DNA of 58,316 nt from Phycisphaerales bacterium (lineage in GTDB: Bacteria; Planctomycetota; Phycisphaerae; Phycisphaerales; UBA1924): the NCBI GenBank assembly GCA_020853975.1, contig JADYXW010000097.1:1-58316 (forward strand), read 5' to 3'. Shown piece after piece: positions 41,861 to 50,474 of this stretch. The translations under genes and the position numbers were made by a program. The notes under the pieces were generated by a model. It was not told the origin of the DNA. It made no database searches and worked only from the letters and a program-made list of their open reading frames with translations. How positions within the stretch are numbered: position 1 is the first letter of the stretch; every line of letters begins with the position of its first letter.

Positions 41861-42670
41861 ATGGCACAGAAGATCTGCGACTCCCCCGCCGCCGCCTTCG
41901 CCGATTTCAGAGCCTCCGGCCTCCTCCGCGACGGCATGACCGTCATGGTCGGCGGGTTCGGGCTCTGCGGCATCCCCGAGCAGCTCATCCTCGCGCTGCG
42001 CGATTCCGGCGCCTCCGCCCTCACCTGCATCTCAAACAACGCGGGCGTCGACGACTGGGGGCTGGGCCTTCTCCTCCAGACCCGCCAGATCCGCAAGATG
42101 ATCTCCAGCTACGTGGGCGAAAACGCCACCTTCGAAAAGCAGTTCCTCGGCGGAGACCTCGAAGTCGAGTTCAACCCTCAGGGAACCCTCGCCGAACGCA
42201 TCCGCGCGGGCGGCGCCGGCATCCCCGCGTTCTTCACCGCCACCGGCGCCGGCACCATCGTCGCCGAGGGCAAGGACACCCGCGAGTTCTTCAGACCCTC
42301 CGATGGCCTCTGCGGCTGCACCGTCCCGGGCCGGGGCCACGCCGGCCGCCCCGCAGCCCCGGGCTCAGCCCTCCCGCAATCCGGCTCGCCCCGCGAATAC
42401 GTGATGGAGACCGGCCTCTTCGCCGACCTGGCCCTCGTCAAAGCCTGGAGGGCCGACCCCTTCGGCAACCTCATCTACCGCCACACCGCTCGCAACTTCA
42501 ACCCCATGATGGCCACCGCCGCCAAGTACGTCATCGCCGAGGTCGAGGAGATCGTGCCCCTGGGTTCGCTCGATCCCGACTTCGTCCACACCCCGGGCAG
42601 CTTCGTCAACCGCGTCGTGCGCACCCAGAGCATCAAGCGCATCGAGCAACGCACGACACGCCCATCCTGA
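41861..42670 (+). CDS. 3-oxoacid CoA-transferase subunit A, without adjacent subunit B
   Basis: A 269-residue CoA-transferase alpha subunit. Family signatures: LRDGMTVMVGGFGLCGIPEQ, LTCISNNAGVDDWGLGLLLQ, KMISSYVGENATFEKQFLGG, VEFNPQGTLAERIRAGGAGI and FTATGAGT, then YVMETGLFADLALVKAWRAD, PFGNLIYRHTARNFNPMMA. Such subunits transfer CoA between succinyl-CoA and 3-oxoacids together with a beta subunit carrying the catalytic glutamate. A stretch of about 30 residues before YVMETG (CTVPGRGHAGRPAAPGSALP) is longer than usual. Beta is normally the next gene; here the next gene is the convergent LEPR protein, so it must lie elsewhere or be lost. Confidence 0.9.
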   Translation: MAQKICDSPAAAFADFRASGLLRDGMTVMVGGFGLCGIPEQLILALRDSGASALTCISNNAGVDDWGLGLLLQTRQIRKMISSYVGENATFEKQFLGGDLEVEFNPQGTLAERIRAGGAGIPAFFTATGAGTIVAEGKDTREFFRPSDGLCGCTVPGRGHAGRPAAPGSALPQSGSPREYVMETGLFADLALVKAWRADPFGNLIYRHTARNFNPMMATAAKYVIAEVEEIVPLGSLDPDFVHTPGSFVNRVVRTQSIKRIEQRTTRPS

Positions 42671-42681
42671 AGTCCCCAGGT

Positions 42682-44274
42682 TCAACTCCCCACGGGCAAC
42701 ACGCTGACAAACCGCACGTCACCCGCCGTGTTGACGTTCCGCCGGTTGATCTTCACCCGCTCAGGCAGCACGCTCGATGCGAACGTCGTGTTCTGCATCG
42801 TCAATCGCACTTCGAGCGAGCGCACCCCGCTGAATCCCACAGTGACGAACGTGTCGTCGCCGTTCAGCAGCACGTCGTCGGTGGTCCGCAGCCCCGCGGC
42901 AAACGTCGAGTTGTTCAGCACCCCCTTGATGGTGATGAACTCGAGCGTCCCCGGAAAGAACTGGTCCGCGTTCGAGCCCGAGCCGCCCAGCAGCAGGTCC
43001 TCGCCCAGGATTGTCCCCGCAAGCATCGTCGCGCCGTTCACGCTCCCGCCGATCTCCATCCGCCTGAGCGACTGGAACGCCCACAGACCGGAGAAATCCC
43101 GCGCCGTCCGCAGATTCTCGATCGGGCCCACAATCCCCGCGCGGAACGACGACGCCACCGACCCCACCTGGACCGTCCCGACCCCCCGCGCCATCCGCCA
43201 CTCGCCCGACACCTCGCCGTTGATCTGCACGCGGCTGACCGCCAGCCCGTCGCGGTTCGGCCCCTCCAGCGTCACCGATGCCTGGAAGTCCCCCGACGCG
43301 CTGATCTGCTTCGCCGACGCCGCGCGGAACGAGTCCGGCGACCCGTCCGTGTCCTTCCAGGACTTCACCTGAAGGCGATTCACCGTGCCGTCCTCCTGGA
43401 CCACCACCGCGTTCGTCACGTCACCCAGGTCCAGCACCGTCTCGGAATAGAACAGGAACGGGTCCGCGATCGTGACCGACGAGTTCCTCACGCCCGACAG
43501 CTTCAGCTCGCCCACCCCGCGCGTGAAGGCGGCGCTCCCCTGCAGGAAGACACTCTCCCCCTTGAGAGACTTCAGCGGGCTCGTCACCGAGACCACCCCG
43601 ATCGTCCCCGTCCTCTTCTTGTCCTTCACCTTGATGGTTACGTCCGTCTTCCGGTCCGTGCCCGAGATCGTCACCACCGTCCGCCCGCTGCTGTCGCGGC
43701 TCAGCGTGCCCAGGCCCGCGCCCTTCAGGCTGAACTCCACCAGCGCACCGTTGGGCATCTGCACCGTCAGCGTCTGGTACGTGTTCGCCGAGTCCACGCG
43801 ACCGAAGGTGTAGTCCACCGCGACCGTCTGCACACTCGCGGCGCTGTCGTTCGACGCGTTCGTGTCCACGCCCGTCGGGCTCAGCTCGAGCTTCGCGATG
43901 ACGAAGTAATCCCCCGCCGCCAGCGCATGGTCCGCGTTCGACGGGTTCACGAACTTCGGCTCCGCCACGTCCAGCTTCACGGTCCCCCTCGCGCCGGGGT
44001 TGGTCACCCGTGGGAGCTTCCGCGTCGCAAACCGCACGTCGTTCTCGTCCAGCACGTTGTCCGTGCTCAGGAAGAACACCACGTTCCCATTCCCCGTGTA
44101 ACGCTGGTTCCCGACATTCGTGACCGTCGCGACCACCTTGATCTTGTCGGTCTTCGCGCCCCTGTCGAAGCGGTTCTCCAGCGCGCCAAGTCCCACGGCC
44201 AGATCGGTCGCGAGCATCTGCCGGGGTTCGAGCGCTTCAAAGCCGCTCCCGCCGATTTCGCCGGTCTTGCGCAT
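42682..44274 (-). CDS. LEPR-motif surface protein with CARDB-like and beta-helix parts
   Basis: A 530-residue protein starting MRKTGEIGGSGFEALEPRQM. The LEPRQML motif near the N-terminus is the LEPR-type export or anchoring motif frequent on large planctomycete surface proteins. Residues about 25-160 look like a CARDB-type beta domain (VVATVTNVGNQRYTG, DYFVIAKLELSPTGVDTNAS). The rest is rich in short alternating strands (LKLSGVRNSSVTI, TVQVGSVASSFRAGIVGP, FITIKGVLNNSTFAAGLR), as in parallel beta-helices. No enzyme motif is visible; a structural or adhesive surface role is likely. It is convergent with the CoA-transferase gene. Confidence 0.75.
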   Translation of the reverse strand: MRKTGEIGGSGFEALEPRQMLATDLAVGLGALENRFDRGAKTDKIKVVATVTNVGNQRYTGNGNVVFFLSTDNVLDENDVRFATRKLPRVTNPGARGTVKLDVAEPKFVNPSNADHALAAGDYFVIAKLELSPTGVDTNASNDSAASVQTVAVDYTFGRVDSANTYQTLTVQMPNGALVEFSLKGAGLGTLSRDSSGRTVVTISGTDRKTDVTIKVKDKKRTGTIGVVSVTSPLKSLKGESVFLQGSAAFTRGVGELKLSGVRNSSVTIADPFLFYSETVLDLGDVTNAVVVQEDGTVNRLQVKSWKDTDGSPDSFRAASAKQISASGDFQASVTLEGPNRDGLAVSRVQINGEVSGEWRMARGVGTVQVGSVASSFRAGIVGPIENLRTARDFSGLWAFQSLRRMEIGGSVNGATMLAGTILGEDLLLGGSGSNADQFFPGTLEFITIKGVLNNSTFAAGLRTTDDVLLNGDDTFVTVGFSGVRSLEVRLTMQNTTFASSVLPERVKINRRNVNTAGDVRFVSVLPVGS

Positions 44275-44465
44275 CGTGATCTCCGTGTCTTCCCCGCCCA
44301 GACTGGCCCCAAAGCCATCCTACCTGTGCGACCCGCCCCGCTCCACCCCAATCGTCGCCCCGGTCGCTCAAACTTGACCGGAATCCCTCCCACGGCTCGG
44401 AGAACCGCCCTCGTGCGCCAAAAACACGTTATCGTGGACCTCAACGCCCCCGGGAGCCCCGCCGC

Positions 44466-44744
44466 ATGAAGAAGTACCTCGGCCTCGGCCTCCTCCTGCT
44501 TGGCGGCGCCATCATGCTCACCGGCCTCGCCCTCGCGGTCTCGCCCCTCATCGAGCTCTACCGCAACAACCTCGAGCACCCACTCGACGAGCCCGCAACC
44601 CCCCAGGCCCAAACCAAGCCCCGCATGATGAGGGGCGTCTATGTCGGCGCCGCGGGCGCACCACTCATGATCGCCGGCTCCATCATGCTCAAGATCTCCA
44701 TGATCCACCGCCTCCGGGGCGGACCACTCCGCAAGGACACATAG
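44466..44744 (+). CDS. Small two-span membrane protein
   Basis: A 92-residue protein with two hydrophobic segments (residues 4-28, LGLGLLLLGGAIMLTGLALA, and about 57-78, VYVGAAGAPLMIAGSIML) joined by a polar loop with PLDEPATPQAQTKP. The second segment contains a GAAGAP turn. No family is recognised. The HAD gene starts two bases after its stop, so they are cotranscribed. It starts at the ATG at 44466. Confidence 0.65.
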   Translation: MKKYLGLGLLLLGGAIMLTGLALAVSPLIELYRNNLEHPLDEPATPQAQTKPRMMRGVYVGAAGAPLMIAGSIMLKISMIHRLRGGPLRKDT

Positions 44745-44746
44745 CC

Positions 44747-45463
44747 TTGGACCTCTCCTCCATCCGCGCACTCTCCTTCGACTGCTACGGCACCCTCATC
44801 GACTGGGAGACCGGCATCCTCCGCGCGGTCCGGCCCGTCCTCAGCGTCCGGGGCCTCCGCCCCTCCGACGAAGAAATCCTCGTCGCCTACGCCCGGCTCG
44901 AAGCGATCCACGAGTCCGGCGAGTACATCGACTACCGCGAGGTCCTCTCCAGGGTCATGCGCGACCTCGCCTCAGAGCACGGCGCCTCGCTCGAAGACCG
45001 CGAGGTCGAGCGCCTCCCCGCCTCCCTCGCCACCTGGCCCGCGTTCTCGGACACCGCGCGCACGCTCCGCGCACTCGCGACCCGCTTCCCCCTCGTCATC
45101 TGCTCGAACGTTGACGCGGACCTCTTCGAGGCCACCCACGAAATGCTCGGCGCGGACATCGAGTGGGTCGTCACCGCCGACTTCTGCCGCAGCTACAAGC
45201 CCAACCCGCGCCACCTCCGCGTGGCCCTCGCCCTGACGGGCCTCCAGCCCCACGAGCTGCTCCACGTCGCGCAGAGCCGCTCCCACGACATCGCCCCGGC
45301 GCGGGCGCTGAGCATCCGCACCGCGTGGATCAACAGGCCAAGCCGCCTGAAAGACAGGGGTGTCACACCGGCAACGCCCGCGTCCGCGGCGACCGTCGAG
45401 CCCGACCTCTCCGCCACCAGCCTCGAAGATCTCGATCGCCTGCTCAGAAGCCGCGGCCTCTGA
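44747..45463 (+). CDS. HAD-superfamily hydrolase, haloacid-dehalogenase-like
   Basis: A 238-residue protein read from a TTG at 44747, two bases after the upstream stop. Motif I is FDCYGTLIDW with nucleophile Asp12, motif II is ICSNVD, motif III the Lys in SYKPNP and motif IV HVAQSRSHDIAPARAL. The layout is that of L-2-haloacid-dehalogenase-like HAD proteins with a small helical cap (residues about 20-90). Substrate not predictable. The TTG start gives SSIRALSFDCYG, the normal distance to motif I. Confidence 0.85.
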   Translation: MDLSSIRALSFDCYGTLIDWETGILRAVRPVLSVRGLRPSDEEILVAYARLEAIHESGEYIDYREVLSRVMRDLASEHGASLEDREVERLPASLATWPAFSDTARTLRALATRFPLVICSNVDADLFEATHEMLGADIEWVVTADFCRSYKPNPRHLRVALALTGLQPHELLHVAQSRSHDIAPARALSIRTAWINRPSRLKDRGVTPATPASAATVEPDLSATSLEDLDRLLRSRGL

Positions 45464-46939
45464 TCACTCGCCCGTGGGCGCCGTCGCCGCCGTGCCCGCG
45501 GGCGTGTACTTCAGCACGTCCACCTGCACAGGCGTGATCAGGTTGAGCTGCAGCGATCGGTCGAGCTGCGCGTCGCCGATCACGCCGACAACCTGCCCGA
45601 CCACCTTGTCCAGGTCCACCTTGTCCGACTTCCGCAGGTACCCGAGCGTGCGGGGCGTCACGCCGCCCACCGACACGATCCGGTACATCAACGGCAACTG
45701 CTTCCCGTCATAGATCAGGCTCGGCTGCACCTGCCCGATAATCGTGTAATACCGCGACGCCGCCAGCGCCTCCAGCGTCTTGTCCGACTCCGCCTTCGAC
45801 CTGTCCACCGCCGCACGCTCTTCCGCCTGCCGGCGCACCACGTCGCGGAACTGCTTGCGAACCTCAAGCGCCTGCCGGCGGCTCCGCAGCGCCGCCAGAA
45901 GGTTCGGCCTCTCCGCCGGCGTCGCCTCGATCGCTCGGTCATACTCCGCGACCAACTCGTCGAACTCCGACTCCAGGATCGGCTGCCGCCACACCGCCTG
46001 GAATGTCTGCTCCAGCTTCTGCGCCGTCGCGATCACCCGATCCGGCTCAGGAGCCTTGGGCGTCACCACCACCGGCGCCGGCGTCACCGTGGCGGGCGCG
46101 GCCCGTGTCACCTCCGGCGTCACCTCGGGGGTCGCCGAAGGACCCGCTGCGGGAGTCTCTCCCGCGGGTGTGGGCGTCGCTTCGCCAGGCACCGGTGTCG
46201 TCGTCGGCTGGCCCTGACCGGGCTGCATCGGCGACACCAGCGACCCGCTGTCCGACTTACCCCCATCCAGCGTCGGCAGATTCCCGCCGCCCTGGTCGGG
46301 GGCCGGTGTCGTCGTCGGAGTCGTCGTCGGAGTCGTCGCAGGAGTCGTGGATGGCGTTGTCGCCGATGCCGTCACCGGGCCGGTCGTGAGCGCCGCAGCG
46401 CCCGTCTTCGCCCTGAACGCCTCGATCTCCCCTTCCGTCGCCCGCCGGAGGTGGCGACTCTCGACAAAGCCCTTCGCCCCCTCCGGCGCGATCACCTTGT
46501 ATCCGCTGATCGCTCCTGTTGGGTCTTTCGCCGGCTCGACCAGCTTCAGCGTCGCCCCCGCCGCCAACGGCGTGCTCAGCAGCGCCTTGTACGAGCCCTC
46601 GTACCCCGCCGTGCCGTGCGCGGCCTTCAGACGGCTGGCCTGCGTCAGGACCACCGAGGCTCCGTCGACCCGCACGTCCTCCGCGCGGACGAACGCCGCG
46701 GTCCCCGCCGGATACCTCACCCGCGACCAGCCGCCGCCCTCACCGTCCACCACCACCAGCGCCGCCTTCGTCAGCTCCGCGACCTTGTAGAACCGGTCGC
46801 TGTCGCTGCAGTGCATCGGCGCCTTTTCGGAGGTCACAAACACCCACGCGGGCTGGATATCCGCAATCTGCGCCCAGGCCGACGCCGAGGCGAGCGCGAC
46901 CACCGAAACCGGAGCAATCCACCGAAGTGTGCTGTGCAT
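45464..46939 (-). CDS. Secreted SH3-like protein with Pro/Thr linker and coiled coil
   Basis: A 491-residue exported protein. From the ATG at 46939 it has a signal peptide (MHSTLRWIAPVSVVALASAS, cleavage near AWAQ), then an SH3-like N-terminal part (WVFVTSEKAPMHCSDSDRFY, GGWSRVRYPAGTAAFVRAED). A long linker with TTPTTTPTTTPAPD and many TP/AP repeats leads to a coiled coil (about 310-400, AEERAAVDRSKAESDKTLEA) and a final globular segment with TIIGQVQPSLIYDGKQLPLM, YRIVSVGGVTPRTLGYLRK and VGQVVGVIGDAQLDRSLQLN. The layout suggests an envelope-associated binding protein. The function is unknown. Confidence 0.75.
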   Translation of the reverse strand: MHSTLRWIAPVSVVALASASAWAQIADIQPAWVFVTSEKAPMHCSDSDRFYKVAELTKAALVVVDGEGGGWSRVRYPAGTAAFVRAEDVRVDGASVVLTQASRLKAAHGTAGYEGSYKALLSTPLAAGATLKLVEPAKDPTGAISGYKVIAPEGAKGFVESRHLRRATEGEIEAFRAKTGAAALTTGPVTASATTPSTTPATTPTTTPTTTPAPDQGGGNLPTLDGGKSDSGSLVSPMQPGQGQPTTTPVPGEATPTPAGETPAAGPSATPEVTPEVTRAAPATVTPAPVVVTPKAPEPDRVIATAQKLEQTFQAVWRQPILESEFDELVAEYDRAIEATPAERPNLLAALRSRRQALEVRKQFRDVVRRQAEERAAVDRSKAESDKTLEALAASRYYTIIGQVQPSLIYDGKQLPLMYRIVSVGGVTPRTLGYLRKSDKVDLDKVVGQVVGVIGDAQLDRSLQLNLITPVQVDVLKYTPAGTAATAPTGE

Positions 46940-47141
46940 GGCTGAGTTCCTTCTCTGGCGACCGCCCGGGTGCCGGCGTGGAACCGGCGCCCCCGGCGAC
47001 CGTATTGTTCGGTCTTCCGTGACTGGAGACTGTAAGTCCCAGTGACACCGAGGATACGCCGGCGCCCCCCGGACCATGTGCGGCGCCTCCGACAGGCGGG
47101 GCTTTGACCCCCGCCCCCCCCGCCGCTACGTTGTGCATCCC

Positions 47142-48965
47142 ATGAGGCACCCCATTCCATCCGCGCCGAGATTCCCCAGTCTCGCGCGCAAGAGCCTCGC
47201 AGCCCTTGCGCTAGGCCTCGCCGCGGGGTGCGCCCCATCCCCCTTCTCCCAGCCCACCTCCGAGCGGGAGCTCCGCCGCAGCGTCATGGAGGCAGTCGAG
47301 CGAGAGCTCACCGACGCCCGGCTCAAGCCCGCCAGCGTCGTCACCGCCCGTGAGGACGCCCCCGCCCGACTCGGCATCCGGCCTGAGTTCATGCCCGAGC
47401 TTGAAGGCATGGCCGGCCCGGGGTCCTACACCCTCAAGGACCTCCCCCTGGGCGAGGACCTCATGGGCCAGCCCGCCCGCGCCGTGGGCGTCTCACTCCA
47501 GCGCGCCGTCGCCACCGCCGTTGATCGCAACATCGCCGTCCAGTTCGCCCGCCTCGCACCCGCCGTCAGCGAAGCCCAGGTCGTCGCCGCCGAGGCCGCC
47601 TTCGACTGGACCCTCTTCGCCAGCGCCCAGTGGTCACAGGTGGACTCCCCCAGCGTTTCCTCGGCCTTCACGGGCAGCACCAGCCCCGTCAACACCTCCC
47701 AGGTCGAGACCCTCTCGGGCAACCTGGGCTGGCGCCGCACCCTCGTCGGCGGCGGGCGCTTCACCTTCCAGCACGACCTCTCCTACGCCGACAACAGCAC
47801 CACCGGCCAGGTCACCAATCCCAACCCTGCCAACCAGGCAGCCTTCACCCTCCAGTGGGACCAGCCCCTGCTCCGCAACGCCGGCTCGGAAGTGACGCAG
47901 GCCGAGGTCCGCCTCACCCGCAACGCCGAGCGCAACGCCGTCCAGTCCATGCGCCGCGACATCATGCGCGTCGTCACCGACACCGAGACCGCCTACTGGG
48001 ACCTCCTCCGCGGCGCCTACGACCTCGTCATCCTCCAGCGACTCCTCGAACGGGGCGAGCAGGTCAAGACCCAGCTCGAAAACCGCGCCAACATCGACGC
48101 CAACCAGGCCCAGATCGCACGCGCCCGCGCCCAGGTCGAGCGCCGCCGCGCCGACCTCCGCCGCGCACAGACCCAGCTCCGCCTCCTGAGCGACCGGCTC
48201 AAGGCGCTCATGAACGATCCCCAGCTCCCCGTCGGCTCAGAGGTCGTCATCCTCCCCGTCGATGCCGCGCCAGACCAGCCCGTCCGCTTCAGCCTCGTCG
48301 AGAGCATGAGGCAGGCCGTCGCATACCGCCCCGAAGTCCAGCAGGCGGTCCTCGCCATCGACGACGCCTCCATCCGACAGGTCGTCGCCAACAGCGGCAG
48401 GCTCCCAGACCTCTCCCTCCGCCTCCAGACCCGCTTCGCCGGCCTCGACAACACCCTGGGCGAGGCCTACGGCGAGGTCGGCCAGCGAAACTTCATCGAC
48501 TACCTCGTCGGCTTCAACTTCGAGCAGCCCATCGGCAACCGCCGTGCCGAGGCCGTCTTCCGCCAGCGCCGCCTCGAACGCGCCCAGACCGTCCTCGCGT
48601 ACCGCAACGTCGTCCAGCAGACCGTGGGAGAGGTCAAGGCCGCCATCAACCGCGTGAAGCTCAACTACGAGCTCATCGGCCAGGCCCGCAGCAGCCGCCT
48701 CGCCGCCGCCGAGGAACTCCGCGTCCTCCTCGTCGAGAAGGAACGCACCCAGGGCTACACCGTCGAACGCCTCGACCTCGAACTCCGCGACCACGAGCAG
48801 CTCGCCGCTCAGGAACAGGCCGAGGTGCAGGCCATGGTCGAGTACAACCAGTCCATCGCCCTCCTCTTCCAGTCCATGGGCACCTCTCTGGAACGCAACA
48901 ACATCCGCGTCGTCGTCCCTGCCCCCGGCGAAACCCTCGCCGACTGGGCCGACGCCCAGCCATAG
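47142..48965 (+). CDS. TolC-family outer membrane lipoprotein
   Basis: A 607-residue protein from the ATG at 47142. The first residues have a lipoprotein signal ending LALGLAAGC. After a stretch of about 90 residues follows the TolC-type domain with two repeats of long helices: AVATAVDRNIAVQFARLAPA, AQVVAAEAAFDWTLFASAQW, FTLQWDQPLLRNAGSEVTQA, RRDIMRVVTDTETAYWDLLR and, in the second half, YRPEVQQAVLAIDDASIRQV and FNFEQPIGNRRAEAVFRQRR. Such proteins form the outer-membrane duct of export pumps. No membrane-fusion or inner-membrane pump gene lies beside it. Confidence 0.85.
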   Translation: MRHPIPSAPRFPSLARKSLAALALGLAAGCAPSPFSQPTSERELRRSVMEAVERELTDARLKPASVVTAREDAPARLGIRPEFMPELEGMAGPGSYTLKDLPLGEDLMGQPARAVGVSLQRAVATAVDRNIAVQFARLAPAVSEAQVVAAEAAFDWTLFASAQWSQVDSPSVSSAFTGSTSPVNTSQVETLSGNLGWRRTLVGGGRFTFQHDLSYADNSTTGQVTNPNPANQAAFTLQWDQPLLRNAGSEVTQAEVRLTRNAERNAVQSMRRDIMRVVTDTETAYWDLLRGAYDLVILQRLLERGEQVKTQLENRANIDANQAQIARARAQVERRRADLRRAQTQLRLLSDRLKALMNDPQLPVGSEVVILPVDAAPDQPVRFSLVESMRQAVAYRPEVQQAVLAIDDASIRQVVANSGRLPDLSLRLQTRFAGLDNTLGEAYGEVGQRNFIDYLVGFNFEQPIGNRRAEAVFRQRRLERAQTVLAYRNVVQQTVGEVKAAINRVKLNYELIGQARSSRLAAAEELRVLLVEKERTQGYTVERLDLELRDHEQLAAQEQAEVQAMVEYNQSIALLFQSMGTSLERNNIRVVVPAPGETLADWADAQP

Positions 48966-48996
48966 CCGCCCGCGCCCCGCTCCCCAACAATCTCCC

Positions 48997-49992
48997 GTGC
49001 TCCCTGGCCCGGAAGACTTCGCCGCCGCCGTCCACGCCCTCCGACGAGGCGAGCCCGTCGCCTTCCCCACCGAGACCGTCTACGGCCTTGGCGCCGACGC
49101 TCTCAGCGAGCCCGCCGTCGCTCGCGTCTTTGAACTCAAGGGCCGCCCCGCCAACAACCCGCTCATCGTCCACGTCGCGACCGCCGACGCCGCCCGGGAC
49201 CTCAGCACGTCCTGGGACTCACGCGCTCAGGCCCTCGCCCGCGCCTTCTGGCCCGGCCCCCTCTCCATCGTCGTCCCACGATCTCGGCTCATCCCCCCCA
49301 TCGTCACCGCAGGCTCGCCAAACGTAGCGTTCCGCTGCCCCGATCACCCCGCCGCCCTCGCACTCCTCACCGCCTTCGCGGGGCCTCTGGTGGGCCCGAG
49401 CGCCAACCGCTCGGGCGGTGTCTCCCCCACGACCTCCGCCCACGTCCGCGAGGCCTTCCCCCACCTCCTTGTCCTCGAAGGAGGTCCCTCCGCTCGGGGC
49501 ATCGAGTCCACCGTCGTCTCGCTCGCCGGCACCCGCCCGCGCGTCCTCCGACCCGGGGTCATCAGTGCCGCACAACTCGCCGAGGTGCTCGGCGCGCCCG
49601 TCGACGCCTCCAACGTCGCGCCCGCCGCCTCCGCCCCGGGCGCCGCGTCAGCCGAGCCGCTCCCCTCTCCAGGCCTGCTCGCCTCGCACTACGCCCCCGC
49701 CGCACCCGTGCTCCTGCTCAGCGCCGCCGACATCCACGCAGACCCCGCCCGCCTGGCACACGCCGTCGTCATCCACCACACCCCGCTCGCCCTGCCCGCG
49801 TCCACGCAGTCCATCCGCTTGCCCGCCTCAGCCGACCGCTACGCCGCCCGCCTCTACGCCGCGCTCCGCGAGGCCGACTCGGCCCGCCCCTCCGCGATCC
49901 TGATCGAGCGACCGACGCCCGCCTCGCCCGACACGCACATCTGGCTCGCGATCCTCGACCGCCTCGAGCGGGCTGCCGCACCGCGCCCCTAG
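48997..49992 (+). CDS. L-threonylcarbamoyladenylate synthase, Sua5 type
   Basis: Sua5/TsaC makes threonylcarbamoyl-AMP for the t6A modification of tRNAs that read ANN codons. The 331 residues start at a GTG at 48997. The YrdC domain (about 1-190) has FPTETVYGLGADALSEPAVA, RVFELKGRPANNPLIVHV, FWPGPLSIVVPRS, FRCPDHPAALALL, GPSANRSGGVSPTTSAHVRE and GIESTVVSLAGTRPRVLRPG. The second half with SPGLLASHYAPAAPVLLL is the Sua5 C-terminal domain, so this is the long Sua5 form rather than TsaC. The length fits. Confidence 0.95.
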   Translation: MLPGPEDFAAAVHALRRGEPVAFPTETVYGLGADALSEPAVARVFELKGRPANNPLIVHVATADAARDLSTSWDSRAQALARAFWPGPLSIVVPRSRLIPPIVTAGSPNVAFRCPDHPAALALLTAFAGPLVGPSANRSGGVSPTTSAHVREAFPHLLVLEGGPSARGIESTVVSLAGTRPRVLRPGVISAAQLAEVLGAPVDASNVAPAASAPGAASAEPLPSPGLLASHYAPAAPVLLLSAADIHADPARLAHAVVIHHTPLALPASTQSIRLPASADRYAARLYAALREADSARPSAILIERPTPASPDTHIWLAILDRLERAAAPRP

Positions 49993-50007
49993 CGACTACG
50001 CTACCCC

Positions 50008-50454
50008 GTGCTCCGCCACCTCGCACAATCCGGCCACTTCGTCGTGCGCAGCGAGGACCTCGTCCTGCTGCTCGTCGTGGCCCTCCTCGCGACCGTCGCC
50101 TTCGTCCTCTACGCCTCGTGGCGCCGCGAGCGAGCCCAGCGCGCCCTCATCGAGCACCAGGCCGCCGTGATCGACAAACAGGCCGAGGGCACGGGCTCTC
50201 CCGCCGAACACGAGCAGCAGATGTTCGAGCAGCACCGCCGGCTCAACGAGCTCCAGGGCCGCAAGCTCCAACTCGAACTCCGCCTCATGGAGACCCAGCT
50301 CCGCCTCATGGAGGCCGACCTCTCCAAGCGCGACGAAGCGGGCCAGGTCCACGCCGCCATGCTCCTCAAGACCCGCCTCGAGGTCGACAGCCTCAAGCTC
50401 CACATCACCGAGCAGCGAAAGCGCCTCGACGACTACGGCCAGTACAGCGAGTAG
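50008..50454 (+). CDS. Membrane-anchored coiled-coil protein
   Basis: A 148-residue protein from a GTG at 50008. One membrane segment (about residues 17-38, EDLVLLLVVALLATVAFVLY) is followed by a long basic/acidic coiled coil (EHEQQMFEQHRRLNELQGRK, then LELRLMETQLRLMEADLSKR). It resembles short ParM/RmuC-like or LapA-like anchors in layout only; no family is recognised. It lies 15 bases after the Sua5 gene and 20 bases before holB, so it is probably cotranscribed with them. Confidence 0.65.
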   Translation: MLRHLAQSGHFVVRSEDLVLLLVVALLATVAFVLYASWRRERAQRALIEHQAAVIDKQAEGTGSPAEHEQQMFEQHRRLNELQGRKLQLELRLMETQLRLMEADLSKRDEAGQVHAAMLLKTRLEVDSLKLHITEQRKRLDDYGQYSE

Positions 50455-50474
50455 CGCCGCCCCGAGCCTCTCCC

